Under the pieces are notes generated by a model, which worked only from the letters and a program-made list of their open reading frames with translations, was not told the origin of the DNA and did no database searches. Source: Didymella arachidicola (lineage: Eukaryota; Ascomycota; Dothideomycetes; Pleosporales; Didymellaceae). From it: a stretch of DNA of 64,000 nt. How positions within the stretch are numbered: the stretch's first letter is position 1; every line of letters begins with the position of its first letter. The position numbers and the translations under genes were made by a program. Of this stretch, positions 45,877 to 57,612 are shown one piece after another. The DNA is taken from the NCBI GenBank assembly GCA_016630955.3, contig CM049991.1, positions 372,001 through 436,000 of the forward strand. The letters run 5' to 3'.

Positions 45877-46389
45877 GATGTCATGGAGATCCTAGCTCCG
45901 CACAGGTAGACCTCGTATTTTACCGTTGATGCTGGTGCTTCAGTGCATCGACCAGCTGAATGTTCAGTGTGACAAGATATTCACGCAGTACTGTAAATCA
46001 CAATCTCACACTTTAGTGTTCCTGCAAGATCAAGCTTTGTTCAGTTTTAGACCTGTCCGTAGCGCGCACCCTCAGGTCAATGACATGTGTAGGATACAGT
46101 GCCACATAGGTGATTTGCTGCTATTATGCTATCAGACTGCAATAGACAAGCGTAGCCCTATTATAGGTGCAGTTATGTCAAGATCTGTCCTTCTATCATA
46201 AGTGCTCTAATATCATAAAGACAGCGTGTCCTACCTCTTTCAACGTCTGTTAGAGCTAAACACTGTAACAAGGTTTGTGTTCCTAGCTCTTAGCATTCCT
46301 TAATATAACTATAACAGGATAACAGTGCACGCAATGAGGATGCAACCGAGATAGAAAGGTGCAGCACGCTTACAATACTATAGGAGCAC

Positions 46390-46438
46390 CCTCTGCCTGC
46401 ATGCCTCTGCCTGCATGTACACTAAGGCAGAGGTGTAC
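46390..46438. repeat. 14-bp tandem duplication with adjoining inverted repeats
   Basis: Two perfect 14-bp copies (cctctgcctgcatg) at 46390-46403 and 46404-46417 are followed by their partial inverse: ggcagagg at 46426-46433 pairs with cctctgcc, and gtgtac at 46433-46438 pairs with gtacac at 46417-46422. A folded strand could form a hairpin. It may be the end of a decayed mobile element. Confidence 0.7.
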
Positions 46439-47501
46439 CTTAGGAGTTGCATATGAGTCAGGTGTAGGCAGGCACCTATTACCTGCTCCTTCCACAAGTT
46501 GTGACAGAGGAGGATTCTTATAGCATGTCAAGCCTAACAGCATGTCTCTCTAATACTATATTGCGGACCTATTGCTGCGACATGCTACAAGGAAGTGACA
46601 TGCTTTTAATAGCATACCCTACACATGTCATCCACCCTAGGGTGCGCGCTACGGGTAAGTCCTGACAGCGTTTTAAGCAAAAGTTGACCCCTCGCCTAAT
46701 GATGAAGCGAAAGGGATGCTCCACACTTGATGGCTCTGCGTGCAGACACGGCCGCGAACATGGCCGCTCAGGTCTCATGCTAATGGCGAGTCCATGGCTG
46801 TTTTCGAAACTTTTGCTCTTGTGAGGACAGGCCCTAGACTCATGCCTTTTCGTCGTCTGTCCACCATGAAGCCTGTGGAGCTGGACCCTGAAAGCGGCAT
46901 TCACGCCGTAGTGACTGCATAGAAGGCCGTCGCCTGAGCATGGAAAACCCTGAACGCTGTTAAGGCACTGAGCGAGTCGCCGAGGAGGTTGAAGTTGGGT
47001 GTCTTGTGGATTGGATGTCTTATGGAGTGACAGATGACTACACACTTTTTCTAGCTTGAACAGAGCATATGGAGGTAGCCATGACCCTATTCTCGTTGAT
47101 TTCGAGCTCAATGTTGGTGCCGATGAAATTTCTAAGTTAAAAGCGCTTAACGAAGCTCAGCTTAACACGCATCGCAACCAAGTAGTGAGGCTTATCATCT
47201 GGAGTTCATTCAACATCAATCAGTATACAGTGTCATCAAGACGATGAGACAGTGACGTAGCTTGCAGTTTAGATCCGCAAGGATTCATCAAGTAACGTCG
47301 GCCCTGAATGGAATTGGTGCACGGAAGAGCACGTGAGTATGAGATGAGAATATTATATTTGCGCCTGTGAAAACCATCTTGCTTTTCGTGTCGGCGATGC
47401 GACCGTGGGTATATAACACATACAACTCTAATCTCAAAACCCCTGAACGCATTTTGCAAAACGCTGCACGCAACAAAGGAGATTCGTGGCAGATTTTAAA
47501 C

Positions 47502-50500
47502 TTAAAAGGCGTAAAAGCGCTTCAGAATAGACATTCGGTTTTTGGCCTTCTCAGCACGGGCACACTTCTCTGCATCCTTGGATGACGATGGGATAGTGGT
47601 AAAGAGACCGTGCGGCTCGCGGACACTCGAGCTGCGCTGGGGCACCTTCGAGATGGGTAGATCGGCATATGTGCGCTCCGAAGCTATAGAGCGCGACATA
47701 GAGTGAGAGGGTGTGCTTCTGGGTGCTGAGGAGGCTGACTCGAAGTATGAGGACTGTAGATTGATGCTCGGGATTTGCTGAAGCGACATGGGTGGTGAGA
47801 GTGCCACGCCGATGAGACTTTCAGAAACCTGGGGACGGAAAGCTGGATGGATGTGAGAGTAGTCGATTTCTGGTGGCGTTACAGGGGATTCGTCCTCGAA
47901 ACGGAACGCCTGCATATGCGACACGACCTGCGTCAGCGACGACTGGAATGTAGGTGTTGTCGTCTTGACGAGGGAGCGTGCGCGAGGAGTTGGGACTGGG
48001 GTGCTGTCGACCGAGACGAGACCACCAAGGAGACCGCTGTCTTCCACAGTCGTACTGTGGCGCTCTTTGTAATCTCCATCGGCACTCGACTTCGACGAGA
48101 CTGCACTTGTGTCGCTCCACATCTGGCTTCCGTGTGAGCTTGTGCTGTCAGAGCGGCTCATATCCGATGCGTCATCGGAAGCAGCAGATCCAAGATAATG
48201 CTCAAGATCAGCTTGGTTCAGAAGAGGGGTCCGCTGGCGTGCATGACGGCGAGCCTTGTTCAACGAGGAAGTCCTCTCTTGCGGCATGGGAGGAGATTGT
48301 GGCCTGAACCAAGACGTTCCAGGGCCAGCACGTTCGGGTAGGATGGAAGCTGAAGAGCGCTGAGACTCGGTCATCAACACGCTGCGAGAAAGACCTTGGA
48401 CTGGCGATCCGGTGGTTGTCTCGTTCAAGCCATTTCCATATCCACGGACGATGATCTCACAGTGGTGCGTGGGCTTCAGTCTCATGCTGTTCCTGCGCGA
48501 GCTCCGTCCAGACAGCGAAATCGATCCAAACGTACGACTGGGTTGGCACGAAACCGGCATAGAGACCTTGAGTGGCGCCGGGATCTCGACAGATCCGCGT
48601 TGACTAGCCGTTCGGGGTGAGAAGTAGTCCTCTCTATGGCAGTCAGGCTGTACAGAGGTGAAATCAGATTGCGAACTGCTGAAGCACTCATCGATGACTT
48701 GGGGTATATTTGCAGTGGCAACCGGTGTAATGATCGAAGCTGCGGAGGGCGTCGATACTTGTGAGCTGCCCGGCCATGATGATTGCTCAGGTAGCAAACA
48801 GCATAGAGGATAGTCAGCAGTCTCGGCGTCGCGGACCTCCGTTGGTGCTCGCAATGCAGACACAAGGTACTGCAAAGCGCCGTAGATGAGTAGCCATCTG
48901 ACTTTGCGCGCGTCGACTACAGACACCTTCTCATCGCGCTGATTGAGTGTCGAGCTGTAAGTGCGCTCAAAATGGGCGTACTCTTGAACTATGGGTGAGC
49001 TGGCAACAGCTGGATGGAGAGTGTTGGATGCCGCAGCTAAGGTAGCGCTGATGGTATGGACTTGGTTAGCAGCCTTGGTGTGCTGAGACGCTAGTGTTAG
49101 CTGTCGAAGCGCCTTCTGTGGTTCCATCTTTTTGGTTGGCTCCGCGTAGCTAGGTAGCAATGGCAACGGGTGTGGCTGAGGCGTGAACTTGCGTCGCTTG
49201 TCGAAGCTATCGACATTCTGTAGGACGCAAATACCGCCGCTGGCTGGGCCTTGCAGGGCAAAGTCAGATGATGAATTGGTATCCACCAAGTAGTCGTAAA
49301 GGTTCTGGAAGTCGAAATACATCGATTTGTACAATGCTTTCGGGAATGCTGAACCTCGCGGAGGTGGCCAGTAGCCAAATTTTTTGACATAGAAGGTGTG
49401 CAGGAATCGACGGAAGCGGTTCAGATGGCTCCGGGCGCCAGGTGTGAGGCCAAGGTAAGCTGGCGAGAGGTCCTCTTCAAGGAACTTGCTCAACGCAGCA
49501 GTGACTTGTCCAAGGTGAACTTCTACTTCAAGGAAGGCTCTTGTGATGAGGGCTTTAGTGAGCCTTGAGGTGATCTGGCATTAAGTCAGCTGCAAAATCA
49601 GGAGCGTGAACAGTGAGCGTACAGCGTATTCGGGACTGAGAGACAAGCTCTCGTTCATGCCAACGCAATGAGCAAAAGCATCGATCCAGGCGGGCCTAAT
49701 CTTGTATGTCTCAGCATAGAAAAGGCTGGCTAGAGCATAATCTGTGCATTCGGCAAAGTCGCGGTAGCCCTGATCCTCAGTGTATTGCAGGAAGTCGTCC
49801 TGGTTGTCGATCGACCCGGACCGGAATAGACGTATTCTTTCTTGCAAATCGACAAAGCTTTGTCCCATTGAGTAGCCTACGAGAGGCTTTCCGAGGAGGA
49901 AGGCGAAGAAGTTGCGGGTTGTAACGTGCCACTTGAGAACATCTTGACGGGACAGGCTGTCCGGTGCAGGGATATACAGATTAACAATGCCTGTCTCACG
50001 GCTTGGAAGCATGAGTGAGCTAGATAAGCTTGTGAGCCGCTGTTGTTCTGATCCGTCACGTGATGCAAGCTGCGCATGGCAGACGTTGAGAATGGAGTTG
50101 CACTTCTTCTGCCTCAAGGCCCGGAATGGAATGCAAAAAGACGGGCCTCGACGGGAGGCACCTTGTGCGCAGAGATGCACAAAGCAATCCCCATCCTCGA
50201 TCCACAGCTCGGTGTCCTTCGCAAAATTAGCGGAGTATTCATGATTTGGTGGTTATGCGCGTACCCTTCTCAGGCCATCCCAGTCGCTAACAGTTCGCGT
50301 CATTCCGGACCATCTTTGCACCTTCTCAACCGCCATTGAACCTTGAGCACCTGTCGCACAGCTGACTGATCGTTGAAGCGATGTACGTGAGTCGAGGAAG
50401 GTGTCCAAATGGTGTCCAGCTATGGCAGCATTCTCTAACAATCGGATAGGAAGAACGTTGTCAGCAGCAAGGCTCGGACGCCGTCTTAATGCTTGCTTTT

Positions 50501-50666
50501 CGTGCGGGGTTAGGTTTGTTTTTTCCGACGAAGTCCTGGTGGAATCAATATTGAAGATCTGGGGATGCTCGGAGTCCTCTACGGCAGGGCTGACAGAGTG
50601 ACTTATAGATTGGCAGCCACGAGGGTGCGAGCTTTCCAGCTCGAAGAACGAGGCGGTCGAGGCCAT
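47502..50666 (-). CDS. Large fungal-specific protein of unknown function (1,022 aa; DUF8004-like)
   Basis: Exons 50265-50666, 49623-50216 and 47502-49574 join in phase 0. The conserved core (about residues 190-480) contains YIPAPDSLSRQDVLKWHVTTRNFFAFL, FVDLQERIRLFR, DYALASLFYAETYKI, WIDAFAHCVGM, then SRFLTKALITRA-type helices, FLEEDLSPAYLGLTPGARSHL and FYVKKFGYWPPPRG. This pattern is common to a family in filamentous ascomycetes that I recall as DUF8004. It is helical, with no catalytic signature. The second half (about 550-1,022) is Ser/Thr/Pro-rich and disordered, with a basic C-terminus (KNRMSILKRFYAF). Role unknown; phosphorylation-rich scaffolding is plausible. The gene is isolated between two gene-free stretches. 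Confidence 0.85.
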
Positions 50667-53411
50667 GGCGCTTAAGGTAGAACGTGTGAAGCCTTCGAAG
50701 CGGGACGCTTTAAAAGCAGGGGTATGAATCAACCTGCGGCATCGAATTCCCTAGCTTGGAGCTGACAGTGGGACAGCGAAGCTGTGTACAACCACCGTGC
50801 TCAAGACCCCAGCTCAATACATATACAAGCGAGATAGAGAGTACATGTCTAGCGCGAGTCTCTCAATGGCGAGGCTGCAGCCCATATCGCCGGGGCCTGC
50901 GAGTGCAAGAGCTGATCTGCCGCCAAGCGGTGGAAACTGACCAGTTGGAGACTTGTGGCTTGCGCTCGCCCGCTCCGAGGCCCTGGGCCTCGTTCAGCTG
51001 TCAGAAGGCTAGCTGGGTCGTGCACGTAGCCTGCAGTTGTAGAGACGCGTTCCAACGCCCGGCTGAGCCATCCAGCGTTCGGCCTTTACGTCGCTGTGTT
51101 TCATATCTCGATTGATGATGATGACAAGGTGTCACAAGTCGGTATTCGATGCTCTATGTTGCAAGCTACGCTCTGTGCAGTGCGGGCGTCGTCATGAATG
51201 ACAGCAGCGACTTTGGATTGTCGGCCGTCAATGGCGCCGCCCGCAGATCCGGAATCAGCGCTAGACAAGGGTCCTGATCGCGCTTTCCGATGGTGGGTGA
51301 GCTAGACCTTCGCAGACCACGAAGTAATCCTCAGGACCTTAGCTGAGCCTCTGGCGAACCCCTCACACTAAGACTTCCTGAAGAAGTCACGACCGAGAGC
51401 ATGAATTCCTAATTGACGAACCGAGCCTTTGTCAGTTTGCTCTGATGTCCCAAATTGTCGATCAATTCACTGCTGGCTTGTACGCCGCTTTAGTGGGGCC
51501 GTGATTTGCAAGTGCGATTTGCACCTCTCGGCTCTCCACCTCCAGCTGTTGCATCATGCATAACGACACCATCAACCCTGGTACCCAATTCTCAGCAACT
51601 CTGGCTCATTTCGCCGTTGCGAACGTGTTCGTTCGACACCGTCAACGTTAAGATCCACAGTTTCGCAGAAAGACGAATTCATAGCGCATACCCCCGGCGG
51701 CACAGATCCACGGTTCGTGCGCTCTAGCCAAGTACCTTCTCCAAGACTTCTGGAACACATGCTATATAGTCATGCTCAAAGCTCTAATATGTGAGTGAGC
51801 ACAGCATACGCACTATCTGCGACCACCCTTCAGGCAGCAAACAATTTCCTCCGGAAAATAGCTTGCTACCTAAGTTCTACGACTGTTGCAGGGCACGCCG
51901 GCTCGAACGAAATGTTCCGCTGACAAGCCCATCTGTACTTCCCTGTATTAGCTTTCTCCAATTGGAAGCCAAGTCGTTGCTGCAAGATCACGCCTCTTCC
52001 GCACACCATCTTGGTACTCCACTGGACGCGCAATCTTCGATCTTCGATCTTGACTTAACACCCAGCGCCTCAAAAACTCATTACCGTGCATTACCTGTCG
52101 CCTACCGGATGTTACATGTATCATCCCAACATGTTGGCTGACAGTTCGCAGCGTATCACGAGGTTGTCTCTCTCAGTTACACAAACCGCAACTAGGAATT
52201 TCTGAAACATGACACAAGCCTCCCGTGTCCACATATGCAGCCAGAGTATCTCCCGAATTCTGTGAACACACATTTGCCGGATCCGTAATCGAGATTAGAG
52301 ATCTACAGACGAGTATGTATGATCCCTTGTTGGGAGATTCACCCCGCAATGGCATGCACGAAGACTCAACACTGCTCCAATCTTGTGGTGTTGCCTATAT
52401 CCATATCGTTCTTGACAGTACCTAATCGTGCGTCCTCACTTTCAAAAGCATACAAGCCCGAGCCATCACTGACCTACGACATTGCACGTTGTCTAGCGGC
52501 CCAACCGCGCAGGTTGCGGCGATCTTGAACTGCACAATATCTAGACAGCCACCAGTGCGTCCTCAGAGTACCCGTCGGCGCCTCTGCCGGCTCATAGCTT
52601 TCTGAGAAATACAGCTGTTCGCTTACGTAGTATGAGTCAGACTAAGATAAACTCCTCAAACTGCCCCTCCGCCATTGCCACGCCAACTCAAGATCTGGCT
52701 CATATGCCTAGCAGAGGATAGACAGCGGAGTCGAGAACAGAGCCGTCGGTAACGTAACTAAGACAGTGCGAGATTATCGTAGAGTACCGTAGAACAACGA
52801 AAGCAGGGTACCACGGGAACAGCAAAAGCATCGCGAACTACAATATTGCATTCCAGCCACTGATCGCTTCCCGTAGGCCGATAGCCGAATGAGGCTCCAG
52901 CCTCGCCAATGCAAGACAACCATCGGTGGATGGGCGTTGGACCAGAAGCAGCCCGACAGGTCTAGCGAACGCCACACCCACTGACGCAACGAGGCACCAA
53001 GCCTGGTGTGGGGAAGTATCGAGACTGATGATAATTGTGGGCAGCTTTAATCACCCCGCTCTCGAGCTTGCCCCGCTCGTATTATAGGCTTGATAGTAGA
53101 CTTCGAAGGCTTCTTTGTAAGGATCAACGCCAACTTTTGCTATGGAGTAGTCTCAAGACTGGCGTCACAAGTAATAACGGAAATAAACCTAGATAGCCAG
53201 GAACTATGAGGCAGTTGACACTTGTCCACTCATTGTTCAGCACGCATGAGTTCTGTGGTGGTGGCAACAATCTTCTGCTGTTACATCCAACTTCCTCTAC
53301 GGCACAGGAGCAAGAGCATCTCTCCTCGAACGCCTCACGTAGATCAGCTCCCGGACTTCTCCCTGAGCCAGCTATTTACAATTACATGCTTGCCAACTCT
53401 GGAAATACCGA
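50667..53411. other. Gene-free region (2.7 kb)
   Basis: The longest stretch without a supported gene. Frames up to about 119 codons occur but have no domain or signal features. Composition is near the window average, unlike the AT-rich island to the left. No tRNA, rRNA or repeat was recognised. Confidence 0.5.
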
Positions 53412-54087
53412 TCAGTTACAGTCCTCGCACACCGTCCCGTCAGGACTTCTCTTCACATTCGACTTATCCGGGACATCCTCGAGCTGCATATCCCTCACCA
53501 TTTCCTCCGCAGCCTTCTCGACCTTTCCATCAACCTTGACACCCTCGACCTGCGCATCCTCCTTCGCCTTCACAGCATCCTTGTTTTTCCCGCCAACATC
53601 GCTGTGCCCTAGATCTTTCCCGGGGTCAATGTAATCCCTAACACGCTGCTTGAGCACCTTGGTTTCCGGGAACCCGCCCTCGGTCTTGCGGTCCCAGAGC
53701 AAGACTTTTGTTCCTTGGGCTTCGTCGGAGCCTTTGGAGGTAGATGGCAGGTAGGTCTACTTGTCAGCTTTGCGGTATTGGATGACAAGGAGGAGGCTCA
53801 CCAGTTCCACCTGAAAAAGCCCGCCTGTTGCGGGTATCAGGGCTATTTCACCGATTTGTGTGCCGAATGTTGAGAGGAGTTCTTGTCCGAACTGCAGAAT
53901 TGTGAGTTTGGGAAATTATGGAAGTTGGAGGGGGCTTTGTACATATGCAGCTCGCAGCATCCAGCGGCATTGTGTGCAGTCTGCGCAGTTTCGGTCAGCT
54001 TGTATGTATCGCGCAAAGAAGCAAGCAAAGCCCACATGTTATTGCTACGCGTGGAAGGTTAATAGGTGCATCCTGTGTCGATGCCAT
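53412..54087 (-). CDS. Rdx/SelW-like thioredoxin-fold protein with a C-terminal CxxC tail
   Basis: Four exons, two of them very short: 54036-54087, 53943-53980, 53802-53891 and 53412-53756, total 174 aa. All phases agree. Residues 10-70 read PRVAITYCTQCRWMLRAAY, then FGQELLSTFGTQIGEIALIP and ATGGLFQVEL, the Rdx fold with redox motif C19-T-Q-C22, Cys replacing the Sec of animal selenoprotein W. LLWDRKTEGGFPETKVLKQRVRD closes the domain. A ~75-residue charged, Lys/Asp/Val-rich tail then ends in VCEDCN, giving a second CxxC (C170, C173). The family is thought to act in redox control; substrates are not known. The last intron ends in tandem acceptors (caagtag); only the second AG avoids an in-frame stop. 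Confidence 0.88.
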
Positions 54088-55205
54088 CTTGATATCTGGT
54101 TGCTTCGAAGGCAAAGTATCTCAGCACCGTGACGAGAGAATGCGACAAGCCGAGGTCGGCTTATCGATTAGTTGCGTCATCTGTTTTTGACTTTCTTCCG
54201 AATTTTGCTATGAGAGCAGCGAAATCTATCTAGGTTATTTAAAGGTCTGATATTTTGGTAGTACACGTGTCCACGATTTAATACGTTGCATGTGTTTGGG
54301 AGAGGACTAAGTGCGTCAAGGCATATAGGCTCCCGTGCGATTGAATGATGCACGTCCTGGCTGTCGCTTTCTTGAAAATATATCAGGGGAACGATTTGAA
54401 TGACACCGAAGGTGAGTGCCTGCCGTGATAGTCATGGATGTTGGGCACGAACGACAGCGAAAAGGGGACTGCGATGTGCGCGCTCGGTGCATGTGATTGG
54501 CTAGCACCATGCCACGCCTGCTGTTGATTGGTGCAAGTGATGTGTTTAATGCTCGCCAATTTCGCATGAACCAGTGGGCTCAAGCGTCGGCAATGAGGGC
54601 CAGGGTATCCTTTCTGGGGTCGACTGTGCGAGTGCATAGTGATGGCATGCGGCGACTTCTTTGTGTGAGGCAGATTCTAGTAAAGTGCGGCGGCGTGTTG
54701 TTGTGCGAGACATTTCGGTCGTCACAACAAACAGTGCCGGGGTAGCTCGAATCGCTCACTAACCGCCTCGCACCTTTGTGCCCAAGCGACCTGAGATGAA
54801 ATCAATGTTTCAGACGGTGTGATGTGATGCATGGGCCATAACTCGATCATGACTTCTGGGACAACGATTGCTATTTGAATGGAAAGTGACTTCCGTTCCC
54901 GGATACGTCACATACGCTAAGTGTTGACTCGTCAGGGAGAATGGATGACTCCTTTTCAACAGTCAACCTGTCCACAGTCGCTTGCCTCCACAGTTCCCAC
55001 GCTATCCGTATCGTCTCCAGAGCAATCGTTGTAAGTGATGCACCCCGCTGAAACCCTTATCCTGGTCTCCGTGACCGCGTTTGGCGCACACACCACATCA
55101 TCTCACACGCCGTTTCAACCTCGCTGAACGGCCACTCGTCCTCTACACACAACACTTTCACCACCCCGGAGGCACTGCTGACGCCGGCTTGCCAACACCG
55201 CAGAC
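54088..55205. other. Divergent intergenic region
   Basis: About 1.1 kb between the Rdx gene (minus) and the gene starting at 55206 (plus). It should hold both promoters. The last 200 bp are CA/CT-rich, as in fungal leaders. No gene is supported. Confidence 0.5.
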
Positions 55206-57069
55206 ATGAGTTCCGGCGTGCGCAATCTACGCGCCATGTTCGAGCAGAACGCAGCTTCTCCTGAACCCCGCGGCCGCTCCCCAGGAAGCTCGTCCGCAGT
55301 CGACGACACCAGCCGCCCGACCTCCAAAGTGCGCGCTTCGTTCGTTTCCGTTGAGAACACAATGCCTCACGCCAGCGATTTTGCCGGTGCCAACAAGGGC
55401 ACCCCCTCCAACAGCACAGCTGCGAACCGCCGCGAGAGCTTCAGCATAACCGAGGACACGGCTGGCTCGGTCGCCGAGCTCAGGAAGACTATCAGTGCAG
55501 AGAAAGAGGAGCGCAGGAAGAGTGTCGCCATTATTGAGCCAGTCCCAGAGCAGGCTGTGGCTTCGCGCGAGTCTTCGGTTGGCCCACCGCCAGTCAGAAA
55601 TGAGCCTGAGGGAGACATTGTGAATCTCGGTCACATAATGAAAGGCTCTGAGTTCCCCGAGACATCAGCAGATACAGGTGCTGGTGCGTCACAGCCCACA
55701 GAAGCACCAGCCAAGGAAGCACCCGTCCCTGAGCTGCTAGCAGTCAAAGAGGAGCCTGCAAGGGAGAAAGAGGCCGCTCTGGCGGCTGTACGGGAGTCCC
55801 CTGCGGAAAATCCGGACAAGGCTACAACGGGAGCACAGGAGGAAGTGTCTTTGAAGCCCGCGGACCCTACGGATGCGTCTGCTGTCTCTGGCGGCAAGGC
55901 GCTTCCTTCTCCAACAGAGGAGTTGAAGTATACCGAGACTACGCCTCTGAAGACTGAAGCTGTTGCTCCTGCAGCTTCTGTCGAACCCGTTGTGAAGACA
56001 CCGAAGCCTGCCTCAAGCACCTCTAAGGCAAACGGAACGCCGACCGCGAAGGGTAAGCTCGACCCTAAGAAGCCCGCAGCTATCTCTACCACCAAGGCTT
56101 CTGTGTCGAAAAGCACTCCTATCAAGAGCCCACTGCCTAGGGCCGCACCGAAGACGCCCACCTCTACCAGGCCTCAAGCTGCCGCGCCTGCACCAAAGGC
56201 TGCTAAGCCTGCAGTGAAGCCGGTAGCAAAAGAACCAGCAAAGTCAGCTGCACTCAAGCCAAAGACCAGCCACACTTCTCTGCGACAATCGAATGCCACG
56301 GCGCCCACTGCTGCTGCGAAATCAAAGACTACCGTCACCGAGAACAAGAAGCCGGCTGCCACAAAGCCAAAGTACGTATCCGTTTGATTTCAATGCGCCT
56401 ACGTGATGATTGACCTGACCTAGGGATCCTACCTCGCCCCCTGCTTTCAAGAAACCCAAGCCAAAGTCGCCTACCCGCCCCGTTGGATTGCCCTCGCGCC
56501 TTACCGCCCCCACCGCAGCGTCCGCCGCTAAGCTGCAAGGCGAAGAAGCCGCAAAGGTCACTCGCAAGCACCCAACCGCCGCCCGCCCAGCTTCGAAGCC
56601 TCCGACCGCCAGATCCTCTCGTCCTTCAATCGCACCGAGTGCGGCCACAACCAAGCGACCAGAGTCGCGCACTTCGACTGTTGGAGGTGCTAAGCCTGGC
56701 TTCCTTGAGCGCATGTCGAGGCCCACCGCAGCTAGCGCTAGTAAAGTGCATGAGAAGCCTACCTCGCCTCCACGAAAGGCCCCGGCCAAAACCAGCGTAC
56801 TCCAGAAGGGCAAAAAGAAGGTGGAGGAGGTTGCTGTGAAGGCAAAGGAAGCCATAGGATCCAACGGTCACGCAGATGAAGAGGCGAAGACGCAGGGAAC
56901 TAACAGCACGGAAGCCCACCAGGAAGTTTCCGAGGTCTCGGCTGCAGAAGCAACAGAAGTGGTCACAGAGCCTGTTGAGCCTATAAAGGCCGTGACACCA
57001 GTTCCTGAAGGCGAGTCGAGCACGTTGGAATTGCAGACCCCCAACTTCCAAGGCGAAGCTGTCCGTTAG
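55206..57069 (+). CDS. Ala/Lys/Pro/Thr-rich disordered protein (603 aa)
   Basis: Exons 55206-56371 and 56424-57069 join through a split Lys codon. The N-terminus (SSGVRNLRAMFEQ, then SRPTSKVRASFVSVE) is the most structured and family-like part. The rest is low-complexity, dominated by Ala, Lys, Pro, Ser and Thr with repeated KPA, APK and TPK motifs. Two short islands stand out: GDIVNLGHIMKGSEFPE (about 139-155) and GFLERMSRPTAASASKVHEKP (about 498-518). Composition resembles microtubule-associated or mucin-like annotated proteins of fungi. With no signal peptide I favour an intracellular, possibly cytoskeleton-linked protein; this is inference. No enzymatic domain is seen. Confidence 0.75.
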
Positions 57070-57612
57070 TTACTTGGGCATCGTCCAGAGAAAGAGTCGT
57101 AGCAAATTATGGCTCGGGCAGTCCTACTATGGTGTCTGTCCCTCTGTTTCATTCTATACCAGCATTTTCGGGAGCGTTTATCTGGCGGAGCTTCATATCC
57201 ATTGGCGGTGTTATTGATTTAAGGTTGAGGTTTATTGCATTACTTCGCCACGCCCGTCGGATCTGGATATCCAATTCATTCTGCGAGCTTGGGCTGAGGG
57301 CTGGAATTTGACAAAGGTACTGTGGTCTGACAGGTACCTGTTCGAACACAATCTTCCACGAACCATCAGATTGGTTCGTGATTGGCCTCTTCGGTAGCAT
57401 AGCGATCAATGCATCCTTATTCGTATTGCGAACATCGATAAACTGCTTGGTGTCAATGGGTGAAGTGCATTTTTATTCGACCAATGGGAGGCTGGTCAGT
57501 TCCGCTCGTCAAAAGTTTAGTTCGGGCCAACCCCAGACGCAACGAGCACCCGCAGACGCCAGCGTCGTCCTCTCACTTTCGTCTTGTTTGTTTGTATCCA
57601 AATCTGTTCAGG
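57070..57612. other. Spacer upstream of MEF1
   Basis: 543 bp between two plus-strand genes; the MEF1 promoter and leader are expected here. No further feature. Confidence 0.45.

Larger units (their letters stand above)
44991..47501. other. Gene-free, AT-rich island with probable repeat remnants
   Basis: 2.5 kb without a supported gene. From about 45.9 to 46.6 kb the base composition shifts to AT/TpA-rich sequence, unlike the GC-balanced surroundings. It holds short tandem and inverted repeats. A block at about 46.6-46.95 kb returns to higher GC and has open frames on both strands (180 codons minus, 60 plus) that look like a decayed repeat rather than a gene. TpA enrichment is what repeat-induced point mutation leaves. 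Transposon identity is not visible. Confidence 0.5.

Noticed and set aside
48396..48620. Plus-strand frames opposite the 1,022-aa gene
   Set aside because: They mirror its coding strand; the minus-strand family core is clear.
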